Source: Bacillota bacterium (GTDB taxonomy: Bacteria > Bacillota > Clostridia > Acetivibrionales > DSM-1351). From it: a stretch of 64,000 nucleotides of DNA. A model generated the notes under the pieces. It was not told the DNA's origin. It searched no databases and saw only the letters and a list, made by a program, of their open reading frames with translations. The stretch spans positions 1-64,000 of the forward strand of contig JAEZKZ010000050.1 of assembly GCA_023415305.1 (NCBI GenBank), in the 5' to 3' direction. Positions 44,563-54,001 of the stretch are shown in pieces. The first letter of the stretch is position 1; every line of letters starts with the position of its first letter. The translations under genes were made by a program, and so were the position numbers.

Positions 44563-45177
44563 ATGAAAATTAATAAGCGAAAAATACAGGCTGCCGAAAC
44601 AAAAAGAAAACTGTATGATAATGCCAAACGCTTATTCCTTGAGCATGGTGTTGATAGTGTTAGTGTGGATTCTATTGTAAAAGCAGCAGGAGTAGCCAAA
44701 GGCTCTTTTTATGTACATTTCGAATCCAAGGACAATTTGGCTTCTATTTTGCTCACTGACTATGTTAACGATGTAGACTCCGAGTATAAAGTTTTTCTGG
44801 ATAGCAAATTTAATGAAGAAACGGCATCTAATTTGCTTATTCTAATGGCCGAAAAAATAGCTGAAGTTATAGAAGATAAAATTGGTTATGATAAAATGAA
44901 AGTCCTATACAAATCACACATAACAAACACAAATTATACTTGGTATTCAATGAGTTACAACAGAAAACTTTATAAAATGTTTAGTGATATTCTGGAGAAG
45001 GGAATTGATGAGGAAGAGTTCAGAACTGACATTTCTGTTGATACACTTGCAAATCATCTTATTTTAGCCATGAGGGGGATTACCTTTGAATGGTGTATAC
45101 GATACCCGAATTTTAATTTGAAGGAGCAATATTTGACACACTATAAAATTCTGCTCAATGGAATAATTAGGCAATAA
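44563..45177 (+). CDS. TetR-family transcriptional regulator
   Basis: 204 residues. The N-terminal HTH (ETKRKLYDNAKRLFLEHGVD, VDSIVKAAGVAKGSFYVHF) is canonical. The helical ligand domain has no recognised subfamily. AAAGGAG lies upstream of the ATG. It sits head-to-head with the giant SLH gene and is the obvious candidate for its control and its own. The effector is unknown. Confidence 0.9.
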   Translation: MKINKRKIQAAETKRKLYDNAKRLFLEHGVDSVSVDSIVKAAGVAKGSFYVHFESKDNLASILLTDYVNDVDSEYKVFLDSKFNEETASNLLILMAEKIAEVIEDKIGYDKMKVLYKSHITNTNYTWYSMSYNRKLYKMFSDILEKGIDEEEFRTDISVDTLANHLILAMRGITFEWCIRYPNFNLKEQYLTHYKILLNGIIRQ

Positions 45178-45183
45178 CACAAG

Positions 45184-45240
45184 TTAAGCTAGCTGAGCTA
45201 AATAACAAAATTAATTAAGCTCAGCTTTAATTTAAACTTG
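45184..45240. terminator. Shared terminator of tetR and patB-like genes
   Basis: AGCTGAGCT (45191-45199) pairs with AGCTCAGCT (45218-45226), extended by AAGTT/AACTT at the base; AT-rich flanks on both sides between convergent genes. Confidence 0.65.
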
Positions 45241-45310
45241 ATAAAGTTGAGCTAATATCAAAGTAATCACATGAAAGTTATCCCAAGTAAATATAAGTAT
45301 AAATAGTAAT

Positions 45311-46489
45311 CTAGCATAGTTTCTTTACTGCAGCCTCCAGCTGTCCAAAAGCCCTTTCGAGTATCATTCTGGGACAGGCTATATTAATTCTCTGAAAACC
45401 TCTCCCTTCCTCACCGAACATGAGCCCGTTATCAAGCCATAGCTTTGCCTCATTTACTATGAGGTCTTCAAGGTCACTGTCCAATAAGCCCAGAGCACTG
45501 AAATCCAGCCATACAAGGTATGTCCCCTGAGGTTCAACAAGCTTTATCTGTGGAAGCTTCTCCTTTAAAAAGTTTCGCACAAAAGTCAGATTACCGGTTA
45601 AATAAGTCTTTAACTGAGATAGCCATTCTTCTCCGTATTCGTATGCCGCCCGGCACGCAACCAGCCCCATGGTATTCAGTTGACTGTAACCGCTTTTGAC
45701 AATTTCCTCTTCAAACCTGAACTTCAAATTTATGTCCTGAATAAAGATATTGGAAACCTGAAGACCAGCCAGATTAAAGGTCTTGCTTGGTGCTGTACAG
45801 GTTATTGTCATAGTTCCAAACTCGGGCTTAAGACTGGCAAATACAAGGTGCTCGTACCCTTCATAAATGAAATCTGCGTGAATTTCATCAGCTATAACTA
45901 TAACTTTATGCTTTAAGCATATATCTCCAAGCCTTATTAATTCCTCCCTGGACCATACCCTTCCTACAGGGTTGTGTGGATTACAGAGCACAAAAAGTTT
46001 CACATTATTTGAAATAATTTTAGACTCAAAGTCCTCAAAATCTATTTTGTAAATACCATCGCAATAAATCAGAGGGTTGTTGACAAGAATTCTCCTGTTG
46101 GCCAATATGGTTTCTGAAAATGGATAATAAACAGGCTGCTGAATTATGACACCATCACCTTTTTCAGTAAATGCCCTTATAGCCATAGCTATTGCAAAAA
46201 CAATCCCGGGAGTTTTAACCAGCCAGTCAGGCCGGATATTCCATCCGAAATGCTCGGAATACCATTTATATAATGTAGTAAAGTAATCTTCTTTGACTTC
46301 TGAATATCCGAATATCCCGTGCTCACTAACCTTTACCAGTGCTTCGGTCACCTCCGGCAAGGTTTTGAAATCCATATCGGCCACCCATAAAGGTATGGCA
46401 TCTTCAGGCTTTCCCCTTTGCTGTGCAAAATCGTATTTTATGGAATTTGTATTCCTTCGATCAATTAATTCATCAAAATTATATACCAT
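45311..46489 (-). CDS. patB: PatB/MalY-type pyridoxal-phosphate C-S lyase
   Basis: 392-residue fold-type I PLP enzyme. Hallmarks: the N-terminal DRRNTNSIKYDF and PLWVADMDF, CNPHNPVGRVWSREEL, VIADEIHADFIYEG, and the PLP lysine in TCTAPSKTFNLAGLQ. Family members split cystathionine or cysteine to homocysteine/pyruvate/sulfide. AAGGAG precedes the ATG. It is divergent from cysK, which supports a role in sulfur amino-acid balance. An aminotransferase activity cannot be excluded. Confidence 0.9.
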   Translation of the reverse strand: MVYNFDELIDRRNTNSIKYDFAQQRGKPEDAIPLWVADMDFKTLPEVTEALVKVSEHGIFGYSEVKEDYFTTLYKWYSEHFGWNIRPDWLVKTPGIVFAIAMAIRAFTEKGDGVIIQQPVYYPFSETILANRRILVNNPLIYCDGIYKIDFEDFESKIISNNVKLFVLCNPHNPVGRVWSREELIRLGDICLKHKVIVIADEIHADFIYEGYEHLVFASLKPEFGTMTITCTAPSKTFNLAGLQVSNIFIQDINLKFRFEEEIVKSGYSQLNTMGLVACRAAYEYGEEWLSQLKTYLTGNLTFVRNFLKEKLPQIKLVEPQGTYLVWLDFSALGLLDSDLEDLIVNEAKLWLDNGLMFGEEGRGFQRINIACPRMILERAFGQLEAAVKKLC

Positions 46490-46666
46490 ATGACTTCTCC
46501 TTCAATCATAATATCCTTAACCCTGCAAAAGGTTCTATACAAATTTCTATTTATAATTCCATATTTAATTATTTGTATTAATTATTCATAATATTACTCC
46601 CTCAGGCATTCAAAGTCAATATCCTACTAAACATATATAATTAATATATTTTTTTTATAATTCTTG

Positions 46667-46695
46667 TTGACACCATGAACTATTTATTATATAAT
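46667..46695 (+). promoter_or_regulatory. Consensus sigma-A promoter of cysK
   Basis: TTGACA (46667-46672), 17-base spacer, TATAAT (46690-46695). The start codon is about 100 bases downstream, leaving an AT-rich leader with no recognised riboswitch. The rest of the 307-bp gap to patB shows nothing else. Confidence 0.88.
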
Positions 46696-46796
46696 GAATT
46701 CATAGTAATTATATATGAAATATATGATATCTACTTGATGTAATTTGCATAAAATAAAAATAAAGATAAATAATTTAATAAAAGGAGAGTATTCAT

Positions 46797-47729
46797 ATGT
46801 CAAAAATTTATAAGAGCTTAACTGATTTAATTGGTAAGACACCACTGTTGGAATTAACTAATTATGAAAGAAAACACGATTTAAAAGCTAAAGTAGTTGC
46901 AAAGCTTGAATATTTCAACCCCGCTGGAAGTGTGAAGGACAGAATAGCAAAAGCTATGATTGATGACGCAGAAGAAAAAGGAATATTAAAGCCTGGCTCT
47001 GTAATAATTGAACCTACAAGCGGTAACACTGGAATCGGATTAGCTTCGGTAGCTGCGGCAAGAGGTTACAGAATAATTCTTACAATGCCTGAAACAATGA
47101 GTATTGAACGTAGAAATCTGTTAAAGGCTTACGGTGCAGAGCTTGTACTTACAGAAGGTGCAAAGGGAATGAAAGGTGCCATAGCAAAGGCTGAAGAGCT
47201 TGCCAAGGAAACTCCGAACAGCTTTATACCGGGACAATTTGTAAACCCTGCAAACCCAGCAGTTCATAAAGCTACAACGGGACCAGAAATATGGGAGGAT
47301 ACCGACGGAAAGGTGGATATCTTTGTTTCAGGGATCGGAACAGGCGGAACCATCAGCGGTACCGGAGAATATTTGAAATCAAAAAATCCTGACGTGAAAA
47401 TTATTGCGGTTGAACCAGCCAGCTCACCGGTTCTGTCCAAAGGAACTCCTGGGCCTCACAAAATCCAGGGAATCGGAGCGGGTTTTGTTCCAGATACACT
47501 AAACACTAAGATTTATGATGAGATTATAGCTGTAGAAAATGATGATGCATTTGCTTCAGGCAGAGAAATATCAAAAGTTGAGGGGCTGTTGATCGGTATA
47601 TCCTCAGGAGCAGCACTATGGGCAGCGACCGAGGTAGCAAAACGTCCTGAAAATGCTGGTAAGACTATCGTGGTATTACTTCCTGATACAGGTGAAAGAT
47701 ATCTCTCTACCCCTTTGTTCTCTGAGTAA
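46797..47729 (+). CDS. cysK: Cysteine synthase A (O-acetylserine sulfhydrylase)
   Basis: Makes cysteine from O-acetylserine and sulfide. 310 residues with the PLP lysine motif NPAGSVKDRIAKAM, the substrate loop EPTSGNTGIGLAS, the phosphate-binding GTGGTISGTGEYL, and GISSGAALWAA near the end. AAAGGAGAG precedes the ATG. It is monocistronic with a strong consensus promoter and a terminator. Its C-terminus is short, without the extended tail used for serine acetyltransferase contact in other clades. Confidence 0.97.
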   Translation: MSKIYKSLTDLIGKTPLLELTNYERKHDLKAKVVAKLEYFNPAGSVKDRIAKAMIDDAEEKGILKPGSVIIEPTSGNTGIGLASVAAARGYRIILTMPETMSIERRNLLKAYGAELVLTEGAKGMKGAIAKAEELAKETPNSFIPGQFVNPANPAVHKATTGPEIWEDTDGKVDIFVSGIGTGGTISGTGEYLKSKNPDVKIIAVEPASSPVLSKGTPGPHKIQGIGAGFVPDTLNTKIYDEIIAVENDDAFASGREISKVEGLLIGISSGAALWAATEVAKRPENAGKTIVVLLPDTGERYLSTPLFSE

Positions 47730-47803
47730 CATATAGCAGACTATGAGAGTTTGCACCTCATAAATTATTTGCTGTTTTATAACTTTTCTCCAAAATAAAA
47801 TAT

Positions 47804-47850
47804 AAAAACAGGCAGAAGCATGCATTATATCTTGCTCCTGCCTGTTTTTA
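47804..47850 (+). terminator. Terminator of cysK
   Basis: ACAGGCAGAAGCA pairs with TGCTCCTGCCTGT (one bulge), flanked by A5 and T5, about 75 bases past the stop. Confidence 0.88.
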
Positions 47851-47911
47851 TTGCTAAAATATAACAAAAGCTTCTAGCCATAGCAAATTTTATCATAAGG
47901 GAGTGCAAGTT

Positions 47912-48721
47912 TTGAATATATTGATAACTGCCGGCGGCACCACTGAAAAAATAGACAATGTCAGGACTATAACCAACAATTCCACAGGTAAGCTCGGTGC
48001 CGCAATAGCAGATGCTTTAGCCGGCCGGGCTTGTTTTGAGGTAAATAAAATATATTACGTCTGCGGTCTGAATTCAGTAACCCCCCAATCGGATAAGGCT
48101 CATATAATCAGGGTAAGCAGTGTAAATGACCTTATGCGTGTGCTAAAAAATTTATTGACAACTGAAAAAATTGACGCAGTAATACATTCAATGGCCGTAA
48201 GCGACTATACCGTTGATTTCCTGACTACCAAAAGCATGCTTGCCTCATCAATATCAAGTATTGTATACCAACAGCAGCAAGTGGGGAATACAGATCCGAA
48301 GGTTCTGTGTCATCAAATTCTCGAAAGCGCCTTTTCTAATATAGATACCTTGATTTCCGATAGTAAGGTCAGCTCCGATATAGATGATATGGTAATCGTT
48401 ATGAGAAAGACCCCAAAGGTAATTGGTCTGATAAAGGAGCTTCAGCCCACAACACTTCTGGTGGGGTTTAAGCTGCTAAGTAATGTTTCTCATGAAGTTC
48501 TTATAGATACCGCATATAATCTCTTATTAAAGAACAAATGTGACCTGGTGCTGGCAAACGATCTTGCAGAAATAACAGGAGACAATCATATAGGTTATCT
48601 GGTAGCAGCAGATAAATCCTATGAAACCTTCGAAACTAAAGCCGGGATTGCAGAAGGTATTGTTACACGATTGGATACTCTTCTTACCAAAACAGTTCCA
48701 GAAGAAAGGAATCAGCGATGA
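47912..48721 (+). CDS. coaB: Phosphopantothenate--cysteine ligase (stand-alone CoaB)
   Basis: Second half of the usual CoaBC fusion, here a separate gene as in streptococci. About 269 residues: ILITAGGTTEKIDNVRTI, NNSTGKLGAAIADAL, the substrate segment SMAVSDYTVDF, and KTPKVIGLIKELQP. It joins 4'-phosphopantothenate to cysteine using a nucleotide (CTP in most bacteria). Start TTG at 47912 follows AAGGGAG by 8 bases; the in-frame GTG at 47903 lies in that site. It overlaps coaC by 4 bases (ATGA). A cysteine-using enzyme next to cysK is noteworthy. Confidence 0.92.
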   Translation: MNILITAGGTTEKIDNVRTITNNSTGKLGAAIADALAGRACFEVNKIYYVCGLNSVTPQSDKAHIIRVSSVNDLMRVLKNLLTTEKIDAVIHSMAVSDYTVDFLTTKSMLASSISSIVYQQQQVGNTDPKVLCHQILESAFSNIDTLISDSKVSSDIDDMVIVMRKTPKVIGLIKELQPTTLLVGFKLLSNVSHEVLIDTAYNLLLKNKCDLVLANDLAEITGDNHIGYLVAADKSYETFETKAGIAEGIVTRLDTLLTKTVPEERNQR

Positions 48722-49260
48722 AAAATATTATTTTAGGTGTTACAGGCAGTATTGCTGCATATAAGGCTGCTGACCTTGCGAACATTCTTACAAAGAAAGG
48801 CTATAATGTGGAGGTAATAATGACCCGGAGTTCCAAGGAATTCATAACTCCTCTCACCTTTCAATCATTAACTAAAAACAAGGTATATTATGATATGTTT
48901 GAGGAAATAACTCCAAAAGAGATCAAGCATATATCCCTTGCCCAAAAAGCAGACCTGTGTCTGATTGCTCCAGCGTCTGCAAATATTATCGGCAAGCTGG
49001 CCAATGGTATTGCCGATGATATGCTCTCAACAGTAGTAATGGCAATGAATAATGTACCTGTATATATATGTCCTGCAATGAATACCAATATGTATATAAA
49101 TCCTATTGTACAAAAAAACATCAGGTGTCTCTCAGAATCCGGGTATAATTTTATAGAACCTAAAGAAGATATGCTTGCCTGCGGAGTTGTCGGTAAAGGT
49201 GCAATGGCTGACGTCAATAAAATTGTTGCAACAGTGGAAGCTCACCAGTGGAGGCTGTGA
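48718..49260 (+). CDS. coaC: Phosphopantothenoylcysteine decarboxylase (stand-alone CoaC)
   Basis: 180-residue flavoprotein decarboxylating phosphopantothenoylcysteine in CoA synthesis. N-terminal GVTGSIAAYKAADLANIL, the catalytic His in KHISLAQKADL, APASANIIGKLANGIADD (FMN/substrate) and the signature PAMNTNMY. The flap reads MLACGVVGKGAMAD, keeping Cys but differing from the common GxGRM form. It overlaps coaB (4 bases) and the following peptidase gene (1 base, TGATG), so the three are coupled. Confidence 0.94.
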   Translation: MKNIILGVTGSIAAYKAADLANILTKKGYNVEVIMTRSSKEFITPLTFQSLTKNKVYYDMFEEITPKEIKHISLAQKADLCLIAPASANIIGKLANGIADDMLSTVVMAMNNVPVYICPAMNTNMYINPIVQKNIRCLSESGYNFIEPKEDMLACGVVGKGAMADVNKIVATVEAHQWRL

Positions 49261-50240
49261 TGGAAAGAATAGATATTTCTCAAATACAGGGCATACGTAT
49301 TGGACATGCCCAGAACCTTGAAGCCGCAACAGGCTGTACCGTTATATTATGCCCCGAGGGTGCTGTCTGTGGCGTCGATGTCCGCGGTGGTTCGCCCGGC
49401 ACAAGGGATACCGATGCACTAAACCCAATTAACAATAGAAAATGTGTTCACGGAATACTGCTTGCGGGCGGAAGCTCTTTTGGGCTTGACGCCGCAGGAG
49501 GAGTTATGCAGTTCCTCGAAGAGAAAGGAATGGGCAGAGATGTAGGTAAAACCATGGTACCGAATGTGTGCGCTGCCATTCTTTTCGACCTGAAATGTGG
49601 TGACTACAAGGTGCGTCCCGACAAGGAAATGGGTTACGCTGCCTGTGTAAACGCCTTTGAGCAGCAGGGCTTCATAGGCGGCAGCGTCGGAGCTGGTACC
49701 GGCGCACTGATAGGTAAAGTCAAAGGGAGTAAATATGCAATGAAGGGCGGCGTCGGCAGTGCTGCATTTAAAGCAGGGGAACTAATGGCAGGTGCCGTTA
49801 TAGCAGTAAACTGTGTGGGTGATGTTTATGATTCCTCAGCTGGTAAAATAATTGCAGGAGTTCTTTCGGAGGATAAAAGAAGCCTTGGTTCCTCAGAAGA
49901 TTTGATTCTGAAGGCGTATAACAACCATAGGGATTTCTTCAGCGAAAATACAGTTATAGGCTGTGTAATCACTAATGCCAGTCTCTCAAAGCCTCAAGCT
50001 GTCAAGCTGGCCGCCATAGGACAGAATGGAATAGCACGAACTGTAAGACCGGCCCACTCAATATTTGATGGGGATACAATATTTACTCTGTGTACCGGGG
50101 AGGTAGATGCAACCTTTGACTCAGCGGCCATTCTTGCAGCGCGTGCTGTAGAAGCTGCCATAATTGATGCCGTAGTCAATGCGGAGTCCCTTCACGGGTT
50201 CGTTTCCTACAAGCAGCTAGTTACTCATCAGTTCAGATAG
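49260..50240 (+). CDS. P1/S58-family N-terminal-nucleophile peptidase (DmpA/BapA-like)
   Basis: 326 residues from the ATG at 49260 (GTGGAGG upstream). Family traits: GIRIGHAQNLEAATGCTVI, VDVRGGSPGTRDTDAL, GGSSFGLDAAGGVM and GGSVGAGTGALIGK; self-processing is expected before the Thr in ENTVIGCVITNASLSK. DmpA-type enzymes remove N-terminal D- or beta-amino acids from peptides; beta-aminopeptidases also cut beta-alanyl amides. It is coupled to coaB-coaC, whose product contains beta-alanine (from pantothenate), so a related substrate is possible but unproven. Confidence 0.88.
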   Translation: MERIDISQIQGIRIGHAQNLEAATGCTVILCPEGAVCGVDVRGGSPGTRDTDALNPINNRKCVHGILLAGGSSFGLDAAGGVMQFLEEKGMGRDVGKTMVPNVCAAILFDLKCGDYKVRPDKEMGYAACVNAFEQQGFIGGSVGAGTGALIGKVKGSKYAMKGGVGSAAFKAGELMAGAVIAVNCVGDVYDSSAGKIIAGVLSEDKRSLGSSEDLILKAYNNHRDFFSENTVIGCVITNASLSKPQAVKLAAIGQNGIARTVRPAHSIFDGDTIFTLCTGEVDATFDSAAILAARAVEAAIIDAVVNAESLHGFVSYKQLVTHQFR

Positions 50241-50308
50241 AGCTTTCAACTGGACAATCCTATCCCTCCGCTTTTTTAAAGCTTAAAAGCACATATTTAA
50301 ATAAGTAA

Positions 50309-50398
50309 ACTTTTATTATTTGTAAAAGAAAACTTTTATTATTTGCATGTTTTTATTATTTGCATGTATGGTTCAGTAGTCATGTTTCGTGGTATAAT
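50309..50398 (+). promoter_or_regulatory. AT-rich repeats and extended -10 promoter before hydE
   Basis: TTTTATTATTTG occurs three times (from about 50310, 50334 and 50351), the last two followed by CATG. Downstream TGGTATAAT (50390-50398) is an extended -10 element; no clear -35 was found. The hydE start lies about 100 bases further. Confidence 0.55.
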
Positions 50399-50501
50399 GA
50401 TAATTACTATAGATTTAGTAGGAATTAGTTTCCTTAAAACTTTGATAAGTTTATGAAATCATATCCCCCAAAAATTGAACCTGAGAGGCTTGGACACTTA
50501 T

Positions 50502-51536
50502 ATGAAGCAACTAATAAATAAACTTTATGAAACTCAGCAATTATCCAAGGATGAGTTTATTAATATTTTAAATAACTTTGATGCCGATACAAGCGAATAC
50601 TTATTTGAAAAGGCAAGGGAAGTAGCCCTGAAAAACTTCGGAACCTCTATTTATACAAGAGGTTTGATCGAGTTTACAAATTACTGTAAAAACAATTGCT
50701 TTTATTGTGGTATAGGGTCCGGTAATACAAATGCTGAACGTTACAGGCTTACAACCGAAGATATTCTCTCTTGCTGCAAAACAGGTTATGAACTGGGTTT
50801 CCGGACATTCGTACTTCAGGGTGGCGAAGACAATCACTATTCAGATGAGGATATTGCAGATATAGTTAAAAAAATAAAAAAAGGATATCCTGATTGCGCC
50901 ATTACTCTTTCCACAGGTGAAAAAAGCTATGATGCCTATAAAAAGTTTTTTGAAGCCGGAGCAGACCGCTATTTACTCAGACATGAAACAGCCAACGATG
51001 AGCATTATAAAATGCTTCATCCCCAAAATCTCTCTTTAGCGGATAGAAAGCAATGTCTATACAATTTAAAGGAAATTGGTTTTCAGGTTGGTACAGGCTT
51101 TATGGTAGGTTCCCCTTACCAAACGACAGAAAACCTTGCCGAGGATCTCCTGTTTATAAAGGAATTCAACCCACACATGGTTGGTATAGGCCCATTTATT
51201 CCCCATAGCGAAACTAGGTTCGCCAAGGAGGCTCCCGGAAGTCTTGAGCTGACTTTGGTTCTGATAGGAATCCTCAGACTAATGCTTCCCAAGGCACTTA
51301 TTCCCGCAACCACGGCACTGGGGACAATTAATTCTCAAGGTCGCGAGAAGGGTATTCTGGCCGGAGCGAATGTGGTTATGCCGAACCTGTCACCAGTAGC
51401 TGTGAGAAAGAAATATTCCTTGTACGACAACAAGATATGTACCGGAGAAGAAGCTGCAGAATGCAGATTCTGCCTTTCCAATCGAATGGAGAAAATCGGC
51501 TACAGGCTGGTGGTAGACAGAGGAGATTACAAGTAA
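50502..51536 (+). CDS. hydE: [FeFe]-hydrogenase maturation radical SAM protein HydE
   Basis: Third maturase, helping to build the dithiolate-bridged 2Fe precursor. About 344 residues with the radical SAM motif NYCKNNCFYCGIGSG, VLQGGEDNHY and LSTGEKSYDAY. The second cluster site near the C-terminus is KICTGEEAAECRFCLSNRM. The ATG at 50502 is weakly supported (AGAGG 13 bases upstream). TTG codons at 50475 and 50490 are alternatives. It is unlinked to hydF/hydG, which are 33 kb away on the other strand. Confidence 0.94.
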   Translation: MKQLINKLYETQQLSKDEFINILNNFDADTSEYLFEKAREVALKNFGTSIYTRGLIEFTNYCKNNCFYCGIGSGNTNAERYRLTTEDILSCCKTGYELGFRTFVLQGGEDNHYSDEDIADIVKKIKKGYPDCAITLSTGEKSYDAYKKFFEAGADRYLLRHETANDEHYKMLHPQNLSLADRKQCLYNLKEIGFQVGTGFMVGSPYQTTENLAEDLLFIKEFNPHMVGIGPFIPHSETRFAKEAPGSLELTLVLIGILRLMLPKALIPATTALGTINSQGREKGILAGANVVMPNLSPVAVRKKYSLYDNKICTGEEAAECRFCLSNRMEKIGYRLVVDRGDYK

Positions 51537-51552
51537 TTCTTTTATGAATGGC

Positions 51553-51590
51553 TAAGGGTCATCGGATTTATTTTCCGATGACCCTTTTTG
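51553..51590 (+). terminator. Terminator of hydE
   Basis: GGGTCATCGG/CCGATGACCC, a perfect 10-bp stem with a 9-base loop, then TTTTT, 20 bases past the stop. Confidence 0.92.
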
Positions 51591-51615
51591 GTCAAACTTT
51601 AAATATGATACACTG

Positions 51616-53565
51616 TTACGCCTTTTGCCTTATCCAGACCAGCATTTCTCCCGGGTTTCTATTCCCCCAAACACAGTATGGCACAGCTTTTATTGTTGTG
51701 GGTTTTTCCTCTATTTGGGCAGTTCTGTATAAATTCTCATCCCAACCGCGAGTTTCGGTTCTATAAGCGTTACCAGTTATAACAACCACGCCGCCGGCTG
51801 TTTCTGAATCAAATTCTGCAGTGAAATTACTTTCAACAGGGATGGATATTGCTGAAAGATTTTCTCCATTATCAGTCTCTTCCAGGCAATAAACCAATGG
51901 GCCTCTCTGAAGCGCCAGTTTACCTGCATTCGAACGTACAAGTGGATTTGACTGCATAAGCTTTATACGCATATCTAAATCCAGTTCTATACAATCCCCC
52001 TGCTTCCAATTTCTTCGAATTATTGCATACCCGTCTTTTATCTCGGGAGTAACACTGACTCCGTTTATTGAAATACCATAGCTGTCACACCAGTCTGGTA
52101 TCCTTAAGGCAATACCGAACTCCTTCTCTGTTTCCGGTCTAACCTCCAATATTACTTTTCCGTCCCACGGGTAATTTGTAGTCTGTCTTATTACAGTTTG
52201 TGTTCCTGCTATGTCGGTATTTGCCTCTCCTCCTATATACAGGTGTGTATATAGGGTATTTTCATGCTTTGTATAAATATACTGCCCAAGGGAGCTCAGC
52301 AATCGTGCAACATTGGGAGGACAGCAGGCACAGCCGAACCATTTTTGTCTTACAGCTTTTACATGTTTTTTAATCGGACTCTTTTCAGAAGCCTCAGGCC
52401 ATACCTCCAATGGATTTACATAAAAGAAGCTTTTTCCGTCCATGGACATTCCGGCAAGAACATTATTGTATAAAGCTCTTTCCATTACGTCTGCATAACT
52501 GCTTTTAGGCTCAGCCTTAAGCATTCTGTTCGCAAAGAATATCAGTCCTATGGAAGCACAGGTTTCTGTATACATAGTGTCATTGGGCAAGTCGTAGTCG
52601 AAGGAAAAAGCTTCTCCTTCCGAAGTGGAACCGATGCCTCCGGTGATATACATTCTTTTTTGCACAATATTCTTCCAGAGCCTTCTGCAGGCTTCCAGAA
52701 GCTCATCGTCCTGTGTGAGCGCTGCCAAATCAGCCATTCCTGTAAGCATATAAACCGCTCTAACCGAGTGACCTTCTGCAGTCTCCTGTTCTCTCACAGG
52801 TAAATGGCTCTGATTATATTCTTTACTAATCATAACATCACCAGGAAAATGCTTTTTATAGTCCGGTCTTGCTGTTTCCAATTCAAAGTAGTTAGGTTTT
52901 TTGCCTCTTTCGTCTATAAAGTACTTACTTAACTTAAGATATTTTTCCTCTCCTGTAGCCTCGTAAAGTTTGACCAAGGCCAGTTCAATCTCCTGATGGC
53001 CATCATAACCCCTGAGTTTACCCGGTTCTGCTCCAAAAATCGAAGCGATATGGTCAGCAAATCGGCACATTACTTCAAGCAATTTTGATTTTCCTGTAGC
53101 TCTGTAATAGGCCACAGCAGCCTCAATCATATGCCCTGCAGTATAAAGCTCATGGCACTCGGTGAGGTTGGTCCAGCGTCTTCCCGGTTCCTTTATTGTA
53201 AAGTAGGTATTAAGATATCCATCGGCCTGCTGCGCCTTTTCAACCAGCTCAATGGCTTCATCTGCAAGCTCTTCAAGGTTTTTATCAGGATGTGTTTCAA
53301 GTCTGTAAGCTACAGCCTCAAGCCATTTGGCCAAATCAGTATCCTGGAACACGAAACCATAAAACTCGCCCTGTTCCAAGCCTGCTGCAATTTTAAAATT
53401 CTTTATGGCATGGCTTGGCTCAGCGTCTTCAACCCTGTCGTTAATTGCATCCCATTGATATGGGATAACAACCTCATGTACCAACTTGATATACTTACTC
53501 CAGAAACTGTCGCTAATCATAATATTTTTCAATGGCAATGTATTACCCCTGGTTATATTTTGCAT
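51616..53565 (-). CDS. GH127 beta-L-arabinofuranosidase-like protein
   Basis: 649 residues over the full family length: an (alpha/alpha)6 barrel then beta-sandwiches. Conserved features include HAIKNFKIAAGLEQGEF, LTECHELYTAGHMIEA, GHQEIELALVKLYEATG and the zinc/nucleophile region with MYTETCAS and FGCACCPPNVARLL (Glu and three Cys). GGAGGGG precedes the ATG. There is no signal peptide, so it acts on imported arabino-oligosaccharides (inference). It stands alone, convergent with hydE, downstream of kdgK. Confidence 0.93.
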   Translation of the reverse strand: MQNITRGNTLPLKNIMISDSFWSKYIKLVHEVVIPYQWDAINDRVEDAEPSHAIKNFKIAAGLEQGEFYGFVFQDTDLAKWLEAVAYRLETHPDKNLEELADEAIELVEKAQQADGYLNTYFTIKEPGRRWTNLTECHELYTAGHMIEAAVAYYRATGKSKLLEVMCRFADHIASIFGAEPGKLRGYDGHQEIELALVKLYEATGEEKYLKLSKYFIDERGKKPNYFELETARPDYKKHFPGDVMISKEYNQSHLPVREQETAEGHSVRAVYMLTGMADLAALTQDDELLEACRRLWKNIVQKRMYITGGIGSTSEGEAFSFDYDLPNDTMYTETCASIGLIFFANRMLKAEPKSSYADVMERALYNNVLAGMSMDGKSFFYVNPLEVWPEASEKSPIKKHVKAVRQKWFGCACCPPNVARLLSSLGQYIYTKHENTLYTHLYIGGEANTDIAGTQTVIRQTTNYPWDGKVILEVRPETEKEFGIALRIPDWCDSYGISINGVSVTPEIKDGYAIIRRNWKQGDCIELDLDMRIKLMQSNPLVRSNAGKLALQRGPLVYCLEETDNGENLSAISIPVESNFTAEFDSETAGGVVVITGNAYRTETRGWDENLYRTAQIEEKPTTIKAVPYCVWGNRNPGEMLVWIRQKA

Positions 53566-54001
53566 AAGCCCCTCCTGTTTATCTTTCTATCCTGTTCATC
53601 TATTTAAGTAATTAACACATTTGCTAATATGTATGCATGTGCATACAAGTAAATAATAACGTTATTTCAGCATTTTTGCAACAGTTTTATAGAAAATAAA
53701 TTTAGCATAGGCTGGTTATACAAGGTATTCGCACCTCATCAGTGGTGTTTACAATTGTTATCATAGAAACATAGTTATTTTTAAAGAAGTATACAGATTC
53801 ATATATATACTAGTTCATTTATAATAATATTAATTTATTATCAAATGAGCAATATAAATAAAAGTACGAGCAACCTTTGGTTCTCGCACTTTTATTTTGA
53901 AATCTCTCTTTTTAGAATCGCTTTTTAGAATCGCTTTTTATTATATTAATCTCTCTTACACTATTTTTATTAACACTATACAGTAATAATTAACAGCTAT
54001 A
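53566..54001. other. Gap between GH127 and kdgK
   Basis: 436 bases with no gene. It holds the kdgK-side terminator (53858-53898) and a 13-base tandem repeat, CTTTTTAGAATCG, present twice plus a partial copy at about 53909-53942. The GH127 promoter should lie between 53570 and 53850 but no clear consensus was found. Confidence 0.55.
53858..53898 (-). terminator. Terminator downstream of kdgK
   Basis: AAAAGTACGAGCAAC pairs with GTTCTCGCACTTTT (two mismatches) around a 5-base loop, A- and T-rich on both sides; ends the eda-kdgK transcript. Confidence 0.8.

Noticed and set aside
50309..50366. CRISPR-like array before hydE
   Set aside because: Three short AT-rich repeats of about 12 bases with irregular spacing; too short and degenerate for CRISPR.
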